This document shows positions 1-6,558 of a stretch of DNA of 9,308 bases, piece by piece. Positions within the stretch are counted from its first letter, which is position 1; each line of letters begins with the position of its first letter. The position numbers and the translations under genes are program-made. This DNA comes from Pseudomonadota bacterium (GTDB lineage Bacteria > Pseudomonadota > Gammaproteobacteria > Burkholderiales > Burkholderiaceae_C), in assembly GCA_023415035.1 (NCBI GenBank), contig JAEZLX010000115.1:1-9308 (forward strand), read 5' to 3'. A model generated the notes under the pieces. It ran no database searches. It was not told the origin of the DNA and saw nothing but the letters and a program-made list of their open reading frames with translations.

Positions 1-156
1 GACTTCGACTCGCGCGTGACGGAGCTGATCGACCAGCAGCTGGCCGTCACGGACTATCACCTGAAGGCCCAGGCACGCCAGTTCTGGCAGGCCCTCACGC
101 TGCTGCAGGAAATCCGCCAGGGCGTGCGTGAATCGCGTGAGCGCGTGCGCGGCTGA
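1..156 (+). CDS. 3' end of an unidentified gene (partial)
   Basis: Frame 1 is open from the left edge to a TGA at 154-156 and gives the last 51 residues of a protein. Third codon positions are almost all G or C (exceptions include TAT, GCA, two GAA and two CGT), as in the certain genes of this window, so I take it as real coding sequence. The visible tail is strongly helical and charged, with many Gln, Arg and Glu residues, no membrane segment and no motif I recognise; it ends in an Arg-rich stretch (ESRERVRG). It does not look like the C-terminus of YbeY, which often precedes corC in proteobacteria. The gene is co-directional with corC but separated from it by 92 bases that may hold a terminator and a promoter, so it may be a separate transcription unit. 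No function is proposed. Confidence 0.7.
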   Translation, partial: DFDSRVTELIDQQLAVTDYHLKAQARQFWQALTLLQEIRQGVRESRERVRG

Positions 157-165
157 CGGATACAC

Positions 166-189
166 CCGCCGCCATCAGGACGGTGGTTT
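166..189 (+). terminator. weak hairpin, possible terminator of the upstream gene
   Basis: CCGCCG at 166-171 can pair with CGGTGG at 181-186 (five Watson-Crick pairs and one G-U), closing a 9-base loop. TTT follows at 187-189. The hairpin starts 10 bases after the stop codon of the partial gene, where an intrinsic terminator would be expected, but the T-run is only three bases long, so termination would be weak or Rho-assisted. Confidence 0.25.
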
Positions 190-217
190 GGCCCGTTCTG
201 CGGGTATGCGGTATCCT
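188..217 (+). promoter_or_regulatory. possible sigma-70-type promoter for corC
   Basis: TTGGCC at 188-193 matches 4 of 6 bases of the -35 consensus. TATCCT at 212-217 matches 4 of 6 bases of the -10 consensus. The spacer is 18 bases. The A/T content of 211-245 is unusually high for this window. Transcription would start near 224, leaving a leader of about 25 bases before the GTG of corC. The match is weak and rests on position as much as on sequence. Confidence 0.3.
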
Positions 218-248
218 TTTGCCCTGAATTAACAACTTTTTCCCCTCA

Positions 249-1118
249 GTGTCCGACAACCCTCCCAGTACGGGGCCGCAGCGCAGCCTGCGGCATGAAG
301 ACAAGCGGAGTTTCTTCCAGAAGCTCATCGAGTTCATCCATCCCGGTCCCGATTCGCGGGCCGAGCTGATCGAGACGCTCGCCGACGCCGAAGACAACGA
401 GATCATCAATGCCGAGTCGCGGGTGATGCTCGAAGGCGTGATCCGCATCGCCGACATGACGGCCGGCGACGTGATGGTGGCGGCGCCCCGCATGGATGCC
501 CTGAACATCGACGCGCCCTATGAAGAGCTGCTGAACATCGTCATCGACACGGCGCACTCGCGCTTTCCGGTGTACGAGGGGGAGCGGGAAAACATCATCG
601 GCATCCTGCTGGCCAAGGATCTGCTCAAGCTCCAGCGCTCGCCGTCGCTGAACATCCGGGCGCTGCTGCGGCCGCCGATCTTCGTTCCCGAGAGCAAGGG
701 ACTCAACGACCTGCTGCGCGAGTTCCGCGGCAACCGCAACCATCTGGCCATCGTGATCGACGAGTTCGGCCGCGTGGCGGGCCTGATCACCATCGAGGAC
801 GTGCTCGAGGAAATCGTCGGCGAGATCGAGGACGAGTTCGACGAGGTGGAGGACGACGGCGACATCTTCGCGCTGGCGGACAACACCTGGCGCGTGAGCG
901 GCGACACGTCGATCGAGCGGATCAACGAGGCTTTCGGGCTGTCGCTGCCCGAAGATGATTTCGACACCATCGGCGGCCTGATCGCCCACACGATGGGCCA
1001 TGTGCCCAAGCGAGGCGAGGTGCACGACATCGAGGCGATGCGGTTCGTGGTGCTGCATGCCAAGGGTGGTGTCGTGAAGTGGTTCAAGGTCATGCCGGTA
1101 CCGGCCGACGACGCGTGA
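249..1118 (+). CDS. corC: CorC-family CBS-domain protein (HlyC/CorC family)
   Basis: This 289-residue soluble protein has the CorC/YbeX architecture. A short acidic N-terminus is followed by two CBS domains (about residues 70-130 and 135-195), which in relatives bind adenine nucleotides, and then a C-terminal CorC_HlyC domain (about 205-285) with the conserved segment DTIGGLI at 239-245. Signature stretches include SRFPV (104-108), AKDLL (122-126) and VIDEFG (169-174). It lacks the DUF21 membrane domain of the larger family members, and its length is close to the 292 residues of E. coli CorC. CorC has been linked to magnesium/cobalt efflux, and YbeX more recently to ribosome metabolism; the exact role is unsettled. 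The start is a GTG with no Shine-Dalgarno sequence ahead of it; no in-frame ATG lies early enough to be an alternative. lnt follows after one base, the same pairing as in E. coli. Confidence 0.95.
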   Translation: MSDNPPSTGPQRSLRHEDKRSFFQKLIEFIHPGPDSRAELIETLADAEDNEIINAESRVMLEGVIRIADMTAGDVMVAAPRMDALNIDAPYEELLNIVIDTAHSRFPVYEGERENIIGILLAKDLLKLQRSPSLNIRALLRPPIFVPESKGLNDLLREFRGNRNHLAIVIDEFGRVAGLITIEDVLEEIVGEIEDEFDEVEDDGDIFALADNTWRVSGDTSIERINEAFGLSLPEDDFDTIGGLIAHTMGHVPKRGEVHDIEAMRFVVLHAKGGVVKWFKVMPVPADDA

Positions 1119-1119
1119 C

Positions 1120-2865
1120 ATGCGCAGCCTGTTCGGGAACCTGCATTCGCCATCGAGCTTTTCACCGCTGAGCGGTCAGGTGCCCGGCAGGCCCCGGCAG
1201 GGCTGGCTTTGGTGGCTGCTGTGCCTGGTGGCGGGCTGGCTGCAGGCCGCCTCGCTGGCCTGGCCGCTGACGTCGTGGTCGCCCCCTGGCCTGCAGCCGG
1301 GTGAGCCGAGCGGGTGGCTGCAGATCGCCTCGCTGACGATGCTGGCCTGGGCCTTGCGGCATGTGCAGCGTGCCCGGCAGGGCGCGTGGCTGGCCTGGAG
1401 CTTCGCGCTGGCCTGGCTGGCGGGCACCTTCTGGTGGCTGTTCGTCTCGATGCACGTCTATGGCGGGCTGGCTGCGCCGCTGGCCGTGCTCGCGGTGCTG
1501 GCGCTGGCGGGGTTCCTTGCGCTGTATTACGCGCTGGCGGCGGCCCTCATGTTCGCGGTGGCGCCGCGCTCCCGGCTGGGGCAGATGGTGCTGTTTTCCG
1601 CGCTGTGGACGCTGGCCGAGCTGATGCGCGGACGCTGGCTGACCGGCTTCCCCTGGGGGGCGGGTGGCTATGCCCAGGTGGACCTGATGGCGCCGCTGGC
1701 GCCTTGGGTCGGTGTGTACGGGATGGGCGCGATGGCGGCGGGCGTGGCGTACGGACTGGCGGCGTTGCCGGCCATGCTGCGCGACCTGCTGCCCGGCAAG
1801 CCGCCACTGCCAGGCATGAAGGCTCCTCCGACCGGCTGCGCATGGCTGGCGCTGGGGGGCTGGCTGGTGCTGATGGCGGCAGCCGTGCTGGCGACGCGGA
1901 TGCCCAACGTGGCGGAGATGCAGACGCGGGCGGCCGGATCCTTGCGTGTGTGGCTGCTGCAGGGCAACGTGCCGCAGGACGAAAAATTCGTGCCCGGCAA
2001 GGGGGTTGAGCTGGCGCTGGGCTGGTACCCGGCGCAGCTGGCATCGGCCCTGCGGGCCGGCGCGCAGGCGCCGGATCTGGTGGTGGCGCCGGAAACCGCC
2101 TTGCCGCTGCTGCCGGATCAGCTGGGGGCCGATTTCTGGGAGCCGGTGCTCGATGCCATCGATGGCGGGGGGCTGGGTCGCACGGCGGTGCTGTTCGGGC
2201 TGCCGCTGGGCTCTTACGAGGCGGGCTACACCAATTCGGCCTGGGGTATCCACCCTGAGGACGTGCGGGGGCGCGACGGCCGCTTTCCGGCGAGGCGCTT
2301 TTACCGCTATGACAAGCACCATCTGGTGCCGTTCGGCGAGTTCATCCCGCCATTCCTTCGCTGGTTCACGGACATGATGCAGATCCCGCTGGGGGATTTC
2401 AGCCGCGGGACGCTGGCACAGCCGCCCTGGGCGCTCAAGGGGCAGCGCATCGCGGCCAACATCTGCTATGAGGACCTCTTCGGCGAGGAGCTGGCCGCGT
2501 CGTTCGCCGATGCGGCGCTAGCGCCGACGATGCTGGTGAACCTGAGCAACATCGGGTGGTTCGGTGACACCGTGGCCATTGACCAGCATCTGCACATTTC
2601 CCGTCTGCGGGCGCTGGAGCTGGGGCGGCCCATGTTGAGGGCCACCAACACCGGCGCGACGGCGGTGATCGACCACCGCGGGCAGGTGCGTGCCTCGTTC
2701 GCGCGCATGCAGCGGGGGTATCTGGTGGCCGAGGCCGAGGGCCGCGAAGGGCAGACCCCCTATGCCCGCTGGGCCTCGCGCGCGGGGTTGTGGCCGGCGT
2801 GGGGGCTGTGCCTGGTCGTGCTGTCCATGGCCTTCGTTGCCCGCCGGATGCGCGCCCGGCCGTAA
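1120..2865 (+). CDS. lnt: apolipoprotein N-acyltransferase
   Basis: Lnt is the inner-membrane enzyme that adds the third acyl chain to the N-terminal cysteine of lipoproteins, taking it from a phospholipid. The 581-residue product has several Trp- and Leu-rich membrane segments over about residues 29-262, a periplasmic nitrilase-fold domain over about 275-540 and a final membrane helix near 555-575. The nitrilase catalytic triad is visible: E325 in VVAPETALP, K399 in YDKHHLVPFGEF and C449 in ANICYED. The conserved NLSNIGWFG (474-482) and RALELGRPMLRATN (497-510) segments are also present. It is longer than E. coli Lnt (512 residues), partly because about 27 polar residues precede the first membrane helix, so a later start is conceivable. 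The ATG lies one base after the corC stop with no Shine-Dalgarno sequence, suggesting translational coupling. The TAA stop forms part of a likely promoter for glyQ. Confidence 0.97.
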   Translation: MRSLFGNLHSPSSFSPLSGQVPGRPRQGWLWWLLCLVAGWLQAASLAWPLTSWSPPGLQPGEPSGWLQIASLTMLAWALRHVQRARQGAWLAWSFALAWLAGTFWWLFVSMHVYGGLAAPLAVLAVLALAGFLALYYALAAALMFAVAPRSRLGQMVLFSALWTLAELMRGRWLTGFPWGAGGYAQVDLMAPLAPWVGVYGMGAMAAGVAYGLAALPAMLRDLLPGKPPLPGMKAPPTGCAWLALGGWLVLMAAAVLATRMPNVAEMQTRAAGSLRVWLLQGNVPQDEKFVPGKGVELALGWYPAQLASALRAGAQAPDLVVAPETALPLLPDQLGADFWEPVLDAIDGGGLGRTAVLFGLPLGSYEAGYTNSAWGIHPEDVRGRDGRFPARRFYRYDKHHLVPFGEFIPPFLRWFTDMMQIPLGDFSRGTLAQPPWALKGQRIAANICYEDLFGEELAASFADAALAPTMLVNLSNIGWFGDTVAIDQHLHISRLRALELGRPMLRATNTGATAVIDHRGQVRASFARMQRGYLVAEAEGREGQTPYARWASRAGLWPAWGLCLVVLSMAFVARRMRARP

Positions 2866-2868
2866 AAT
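2863..2868 (+). promoter_or_regulatory. candidate -10 element (TAAAAT) of a glyQ promoter
   Basis: TAAAAT matches 5 of 6 bases of the TATAAT consensus and stands out in very GC-rich surroundings. Its first three bases are the stop codon of lnt. The best -35-like sequence, TTGCCC at 2837-2842, lies 20 bases upstream, longer than the optimal 17, so the -35 contact would be poor. Transcription would start near 2875, giving a leader of about 70 bases before glyQ. This would let the glycyl-tRNA synthetase genes be expressed above the level of corC-lnt. Confidence 0.4.
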
Positions 2869-2916
2869 CACCGGTTTGGCGGGCGACGGGCCTGCCACCT
2901 CCCTCCATTCCTCCGT

Positions 2917-2935
2917 GCCGGCCCTGGCGGCCGGC
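2917..2935 (+). promoter_or_regulatory. GC hairpin in the glyQ leader, over the ribosome-binding position
   Basis: GCCGGCC (2917-2923) and GGCCGGC (2929-2935) form a perfect 7-bp all-G/C stem around the 5-base loop CTGGC. No T-run follows, so it is not an intrinsic terminator. It ends 9 bases before the glyQ ATG at 2945, exactly where a Shine-Dalgarno sequence would lie. The rest of the 79-base leader (2866-2944) is C/T-rich, with ACCTCC at 2897-2902 and CCTCC at 2910-2914. A role in translational control is inference only. Confidence 0.4.
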
Positions 2936-2944
2936 TCGCACGCC

Positions 2945-3850
2945 ATGTTGACCTTCCAGCAAATCATTCTGAAACTCCAGTCCTACTGGGACGCCCAGGG
3001 TTGCGCACTGCTGCAGCCCTATGACATGGAAGTCGGTGCCGGAACCAGCCACACCGCGACCTTCCTGCGCGCGATCGGACCGGAACCCTGGAAGGCGGCC
3101 TATGTGCAGCCCAGCCGCCGGCCCAAGGACGGCCGCTACGGCGAGAACCCCAACCGGCTGCAGCACTACTACCAGTACCAGGTGGTCTTGAAGCCCGCTC
3201 CGGCCAACATCCTGGAGCTGTATCTGGGCTCGTTGGAGGCGCTGGGCTTCGACCTTAAGAAGAACGACATCCGCTTCGTCGAGGACGATTGGGAGAACCC
3301 GACGCTGGGCGCCTGGGGTCTGGGCTGGGAAGTCTGGCTCAACGGCATGGAAGTGACACAGTTCACCTACTTCCAGCAGGTGGGCGGCATCGACTGCAAG
3401 CCGGCCACGGGCGAGATCACCTACGGCCTGGAGCGCCTGGCGATGTACCTGCAGGGCGTGGAGAACGTCTACGACCTGAAGTGGACCGAGAACCTGAGCT
3501 ATGGCGACGTGTACCACCAGAACGAGGTGGAGCAGTCGACCTACAACTTCGAGCACAGCGACGTTGACTTCCTGCTGACCGCTTTTGGCGCGCACGAGAA
3601 GCAGGCGAAATACCTGATGGAGCAACAGCTGGCGCTGCCGGCCTACGAGCAGGTGCTCAAGGCCGCGCACACCTTCAACCTGCTCGACGCGCGCGGCGCG
3701 ATCAGCGTGACCGAACGCGCCGCCTACATCGGCCGCATCCGCAACCTCGCGCGCAGCGTGGCGCAGAGCTACTACGAGAGCCGCGAGCGCCTGGGTTTCC
3801 CGATGGCGCCGCGCGAGTGGGTGGCACAGATCGAGAAGAAGGCTGCCTGA
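2945..3850 (+). CDS. glyQ: glycyl-tRNA synthetase, alpha subunit
   Basis: GlyQ is the catalytic alpha subunit of the bacterial alpha2beta2 glycyl-tRNA synthetase, which activates glycine with ATP and charges tRNA-Gly in the cytoplasm. The 301-residue product matches the usual length (303 in E. coli) and is highly conserved throughout. The class II synthetase motif 2 region lies at about residues 55-71 (QPSRRPKDGRYGENPNR) and motif 3 at 156-168 (GEITYGLERLAMY). The frame is open upstream to 2690, but that part overlaps lnt in another frame and resembles nothing. The ATG at 2945 gives the canonical MLTFQQ start; an in-frame GTG at 2915 is a less likely alternative. No Shine-Dalgarno sequence is visible; a GC hairpin lies there instead. 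glyS follows after 17 bases, as expected for a heteromeric enzyme. Confidence 0.98.
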   Translation: MLTFQQIILKLQSYWDAQGCALLQPYDMEVGAGTSHTATFLRAIGPEPWKAAYVQPSRRPKDGRYGENPNRLQHYYQYQVVLKPAPANILELYLGSLEALGFDLKKNDIRFVEDDWENPTLGAWGLGWEVWLNGMEVTQFTYFQQVGGIDCKPATGEITYGLERLAMYLQGVENVYDLKWTENLSYGDVYHQNEVEQSTYNFEHSDVDFLLTAFGAHEKQAKYLMEQQLALPAYEQVLKAAHTFNLLDARGAISVTERAAYIGRIRNLARSVAQSYYESRERLGFPMAPREWVAQIEKKAA

Positions 3851-3867
3851 GCGGAGTGAGCAACACC

Positions 3868-5988
3868 ATGATGACGAAAAACCTTCTTGTCGAACTGTTC
3901 GTGGAAGAGCTGCCGCCCAAGGCGCTCAAGAGACTTGGCGGTGCCTTCGCCGGCGTGCTGGCCGACCAGCTCAAGGCCCAGGGTCTGGCGCCCGCCGATG
4001 CCGTGGTGACGGCCTTTGCCTCGCCGCGCCGTCTGGCCGCGCACGTCACCGGCGTGGCCTCGCGTGCCGCTGACAAGGCCGTGTCGCAAAAGCTCATGCC
4101 GGTGAGCGTGGGCCTGGATGCGCAGGGGCAGCCCACGCCCGCGCTGCTCAAGCGTCTGGCGGGTCTGGGGGCGGATGCCTCGGCGGTACCGGGCCTCAAG
4201 CGCGCCATGGACGGCAAGGCCGAGGCGCTGTTCTTCGACAGCGTGCAGCCCGGCGTCGAACTGGCCGAGGGCCTGCAGAAGGCGCTCAACGAGGCGATCG
4301 CCAAGCTGCCGATTCCCAAAGTGATGACCTACCAGCTGGAGACGGACTGCGACCTGCCCGGCTGGAGCAGCGTGAAGTTCGTGCGCCCGGCGCACGGGCT
4401 GGTGGCGCTGCACGGCGCGGATGTGGTGCCGGTCAAGGCGCTGGGCCTGACCGCCGGGCGTGAAACGCACGGCCACCGCTTCGAGGCGGCGACCGATCCG
4501 GTGAGCGTCGCCGACGCCGACGCCTATGCGGCGACGCTGGCGCGTGACGGCGCGGTGATCGCGTCCTTCGAGGAGCGCAAGGCCGAGATCGCCCGCCAGC
4601 TGGCCGAGGCCGCAGCGCGCGTGGGTGGCGGCTGCCGCCCGATCGAGGACGAGGCGCTGCTGGAAGAGGTGACGGCGCTGGTGGAGCGGCCCAATGTGCT
4701 GGGCTGCCAGTTCGAGGAGGAGTTCCTGGCGGTGCCGCAGGAATGCCTGATCCTGACCATGAAGGCCAACCAGAAGTACTTCCCGCTGCTGGACGCCCAG
4801 GGCCGGCTGACGAACCGGTTTCTCGTGGTCAGCAACATTCGTCCGGACGACGCGAGTGCCGTGATCGGCGGCAACGAGCGGGTGGTGCGCCCGCGTCTGG
4901 CCGACGCCAAGTTCTTCTTCGATCAGGACCGCAAGAAGACACTGGAAAGCCGCGTTGAGGGTCTGTCCAAGGTCGTGTACCACAACAAGCTGGGCTCGCA
5001 GGGCGAGCGCGTGGAGCGTGTGCGCGCCATCGCGCGTGCCATCGGCCAGCAGCTGGGCGGCGACGTGCTGGCGCAAAGCGCCGACACCGCGGCGCGTTTG
5101 GCCAAGACGGACCTGCTGACCGACATGGTGGGCGAGTTCCCCGAGCTGCAGGGCATCATGGGCGGCTACTACGCGCGCCACGACGGCCTCTCCGAAGACA
5201 TCGCCTTCGCGATCGAGGACCACTACAAACCGCGTTTCGCCGGCGACGAGTTGCCGCGTTCGCAGACTGGCCTGGTGGTGGCGCTGGCCGACAAGCTGGA
5301 AACGCTGGTGGGCATGTTCGGCATCGGCAACCTGCCGACCGGTGACAAGGACCCGTTCGCGCTGCGCCGCCATGCGCTGGGCGTGATCCGGATGCTGGTC
5401 GAGAAGGACCTGCCGCTGGAGCTGACGGCGTTGCTGTCGGTGGCCGTGCCCGCCTTCGGCGACAAGATCAGTGATGCCACCCCGGCACTGGCCGATTTCA
5501 TCTATGACCGCCTCGCCGGCAGCCTGCGCGAGCAGGGCGCCAGCGCGCAGGAGGTCGATGCCGTGCTGGCCCTGCGCCCGCAGCGCCTGGCCGACGTGGC
5601 CCAGCGCCTGCAGGCCGTGCGCGCCTTTGCCTCGCTGCCCGAGGCACCCGCGCTGGCTGCGGCCAACAAGCGCATCGGCAACATCCTCAGGAAGTCCGAA
5701 GGCGAGGGCGCAGCCGTCAGCACGGCGCTGTTTGTCGAGCCGGCCGAGAAGGACCTCCATGCCGCGATGCAGACCATCGTGCCGCAGGCGGACGCGAAGT
5801 TCGGGGCCGGTGACTACACGGGCAGCCTGCAGGCGCTGGCCGCGCTGCGCGGGCCGGTCGATGCGTTCTTCGATGGCGTGATGGTCAACGCGGACAATCC
5901 GGCGCTCAAGGCCAACCGGCTGGGGCTGCTGAAGTCGCTACACGAGGCCATGAACCGCGTCGCCGATCTCTCGCGTCTGGCTGCATGA
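3868..5988 (+). CDS. glyS: glycyl-tRNA synthetase, beta subunit
   Basis: GlyS is the tRNA-recognition subunit that works with GlyQ. From the ATG at 3868 it has 706 residues, close to the family length (689 in E. coli). Family landmarks are the N-terminal VELFVEELPPKAL (8-20), LPIPKVM (147-153), KFVRPAHG (170-177), TMKANQKYFP (297-306) and RPRLADAKFFF (341-351). An HD-like region holds MGGYYARHD (431-439) and KPRFAGDELP (454-463), and GDKDPFALRR lies at 492-501. The C-terminal part (about 590-700) is the DALR-type anticodon-binding domain. The start has three options. ATG 3868 lies 11 bases after GGAG (3853-3856), the only Shine-Dalgarno-like site in the gene series. ATG 3871 is the next codon. 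GTG 3856 overlaps that site. I prefer 3868. The stop overlaps the gmhB start as ATGA, indicating translational coupling. Confidence 0.97.
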   Translation: MMTKNLLVELFVEELPPKALKRLGGAFAGVLADQLKAQGLAPADAVVTAFASPRRLAAHVTGVASRAADKAVSQKLMPVSVGLDAQGQPTPALLKRLAGLGADASAVPGLKRAMDGKAEALFFDSVQPGVELAEGLQKALNEAIAKLPIPKVMTYQLETDCDLPGWSSVKFVRPAHGLVALHGADVVPVKALGLTAGRETHGHRFEAATDPVSVADADAYAATLARDGAVIASFEERKAEIARQLAEAAARVGGGCRPIEDEALLEEVTALVERPNVLGCQFEEEFLAVPQECLILTMKANQKYFPLLDAQGRLTNRFLVVSNIRPDDASAVIGGNERVVRPRLADAKFFFDQDRKKTLESRVEGLSKVVYHNKLGSQGERVERVRAIARAIGQQLGGDVLAQSADTAARLAKTDLLTDMVGEFPELQGIMGGYYARHDGLSEDIAFAIEDHYKPRFAGDELPRSQTGLVVALADKLETLVGMFGIGNLPTGDKDPFALRRHALGVIRMLVEKDLPLELTALLSVAVPAFGDKISDATPALADFIYDRLAGSLREQGASAQEVDAVLALRPQRLADVAQRLQAVRAFASLPEAPALAAANKRIGNILRKSEGEGAAVSTALFVEPAEKDLHAAMQTIVPQADAKFGAGDYTGSLQALAALRGPVDAFFDGVMVNADNPALKANRLGLLKSLHEAMNRVADLSRLAA

Positions 5989-6545
5989 AGCTGCTGATCC
6001 TCGACCGCGATGGCACGCTCAACCGGCGGCGCGACGATTACGTGACCTCGCCCGACGAGTGGGAGGCACTGCCCGGCGCGCTGGAGGCCGTGGCCCGCCT
6101 CAACCAGGAAGGCTGGAAGGTGGTGCTGGCCACGAACCAGTCGGGGATCGGCCGGGGACTGTTCGACATGGCGGCGCTCAACGCCATCCATGCCAAGATG
6201 AACCGCCAGCTGGCCACCATGGGTGGCCGGGTCGAGGCGGTTTTTTTCTGCCCGCACGCGCCCGAGGACGAGTGCGGCTGCCGCAAGCCGAAGCCGGGAC
6301 TGTTCCTGCAGATCGGCCAGCGATTCGGCGTTCCGCTGGCCGGCGTGCAGGCGGCTGGAAATGCGCTGCGCCATGTGCAGGCGGCCTCGGCGGCCGGCTG
6401 TCAGGCGCACCTGCTGCTGAGCGGACGGCCCGAAGGGGACGGCGATGTCCCGCCGGGTATCCGCGTGCACAACGATCTGCCTGCCTATGTCGACTGGCTG
6501 CTGGCCAGCGGCGAGGCCAGTGTCACCCCCGTCCATCCTTCCTGA
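5985..6545 (+). CDS. gmhB: D-glycero-beta-D-manno-heptose-1,7-bisphosphate 7-phosphatase (motif IV altered)
   Basis: GmhB is a cytoplasmic HAD-superfamily phosphatase that removes the 7-phosphate from heptose bisphosphate on the way to ADP-heptose, the precursor of the LPS inner core. The 186-residue product has motif I (LDRDGT, nucleophile D7 and acid/base D9), motif II (ATNQSG, T50), the zinc-binding set C89, H91, C97 and C99, and the motif III lysine in CRKPKPG (K101). The family segments SPDEW (22-26) and GRGLFDMA (56-63) are intact. Motif IV, normally GDxxxD and a source of a magnesium-binding aspartate, reads GNALRH at 125-130, so both aspartates are missing. The protein is otherwise full length, so it could be a low-activity or repurposed enzyme. 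The ATG overlaps the glyS stop by four bases and plsC follows after 13 bases. Family assignment is firm; activity is uncertain. Confidence 0.9.
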   Translation: MKLLILDRDGTLNRRRDDYVTSPDEWEALPGALEAVARLNQEGWKVVLATNQSGIGRGLFDMAALNAIHAKMNRQLATMGGRVEAVFFCPHAPEDECGCRKPKPGLFLQIGQRFGVPLAGVQAAGNALRHVQAASAAGCQAHLLLSGRPEGDGDVPPGIRVHNDLPAYVDWLLASGEASVTPVHPS

Positions 6546-6558
6546 ACCCCTCGCGAAC

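Noticed and set aside
1162..2322. A 386-codon reverse-strand open frame opposite lnt, and shorter ones opposite corC and plsC
   Set aside because: Same codon-bias effect; the products are low-complexity Arg/Gln/His/Pro sequences, while the forward frames carry complete family motifs.
2690..2944. Upstream extension of the glyQ frame
   Set aside because: It overlaps the end of lnt and encodes no recognisable protein; the conserved GlyQ N-terminus begins at ATG 2945.
4398..5311. Three copies of GCTGGTGG (4398-4405, 4677-4684, 5304-5311), the E. coli Chi sequence, in glyS
   Set aside because: They encode common Leu-Val-type codons in a GC-rich gene, and the E. coli Chi octamer is not established for Burkholderiales.
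3772..5760. A 662-codon open frame on the reverse strand opposite glyQ and glyS
   Set aside because: It mirrors glyS in a complementary frame. In GC-rich genes the codons TTA, CTA and TCA, which would give stops on the other strand, are rare. The translation is His/Gln/Arg-rich without any family motif.
6241..6247. T7 run in gmhB as a possible slippery site
   Set aside because: It encodes the conserved VFFC segment, the frame is intact on both sides, and no overlapping product or stimulatory structure is evident.
6445..6558. Upstream extension of the plsC frame inside gmhB
   Set aside because: The extra 38 residues are not acyltransferase-like and precede the family's usual start and membrane helix.
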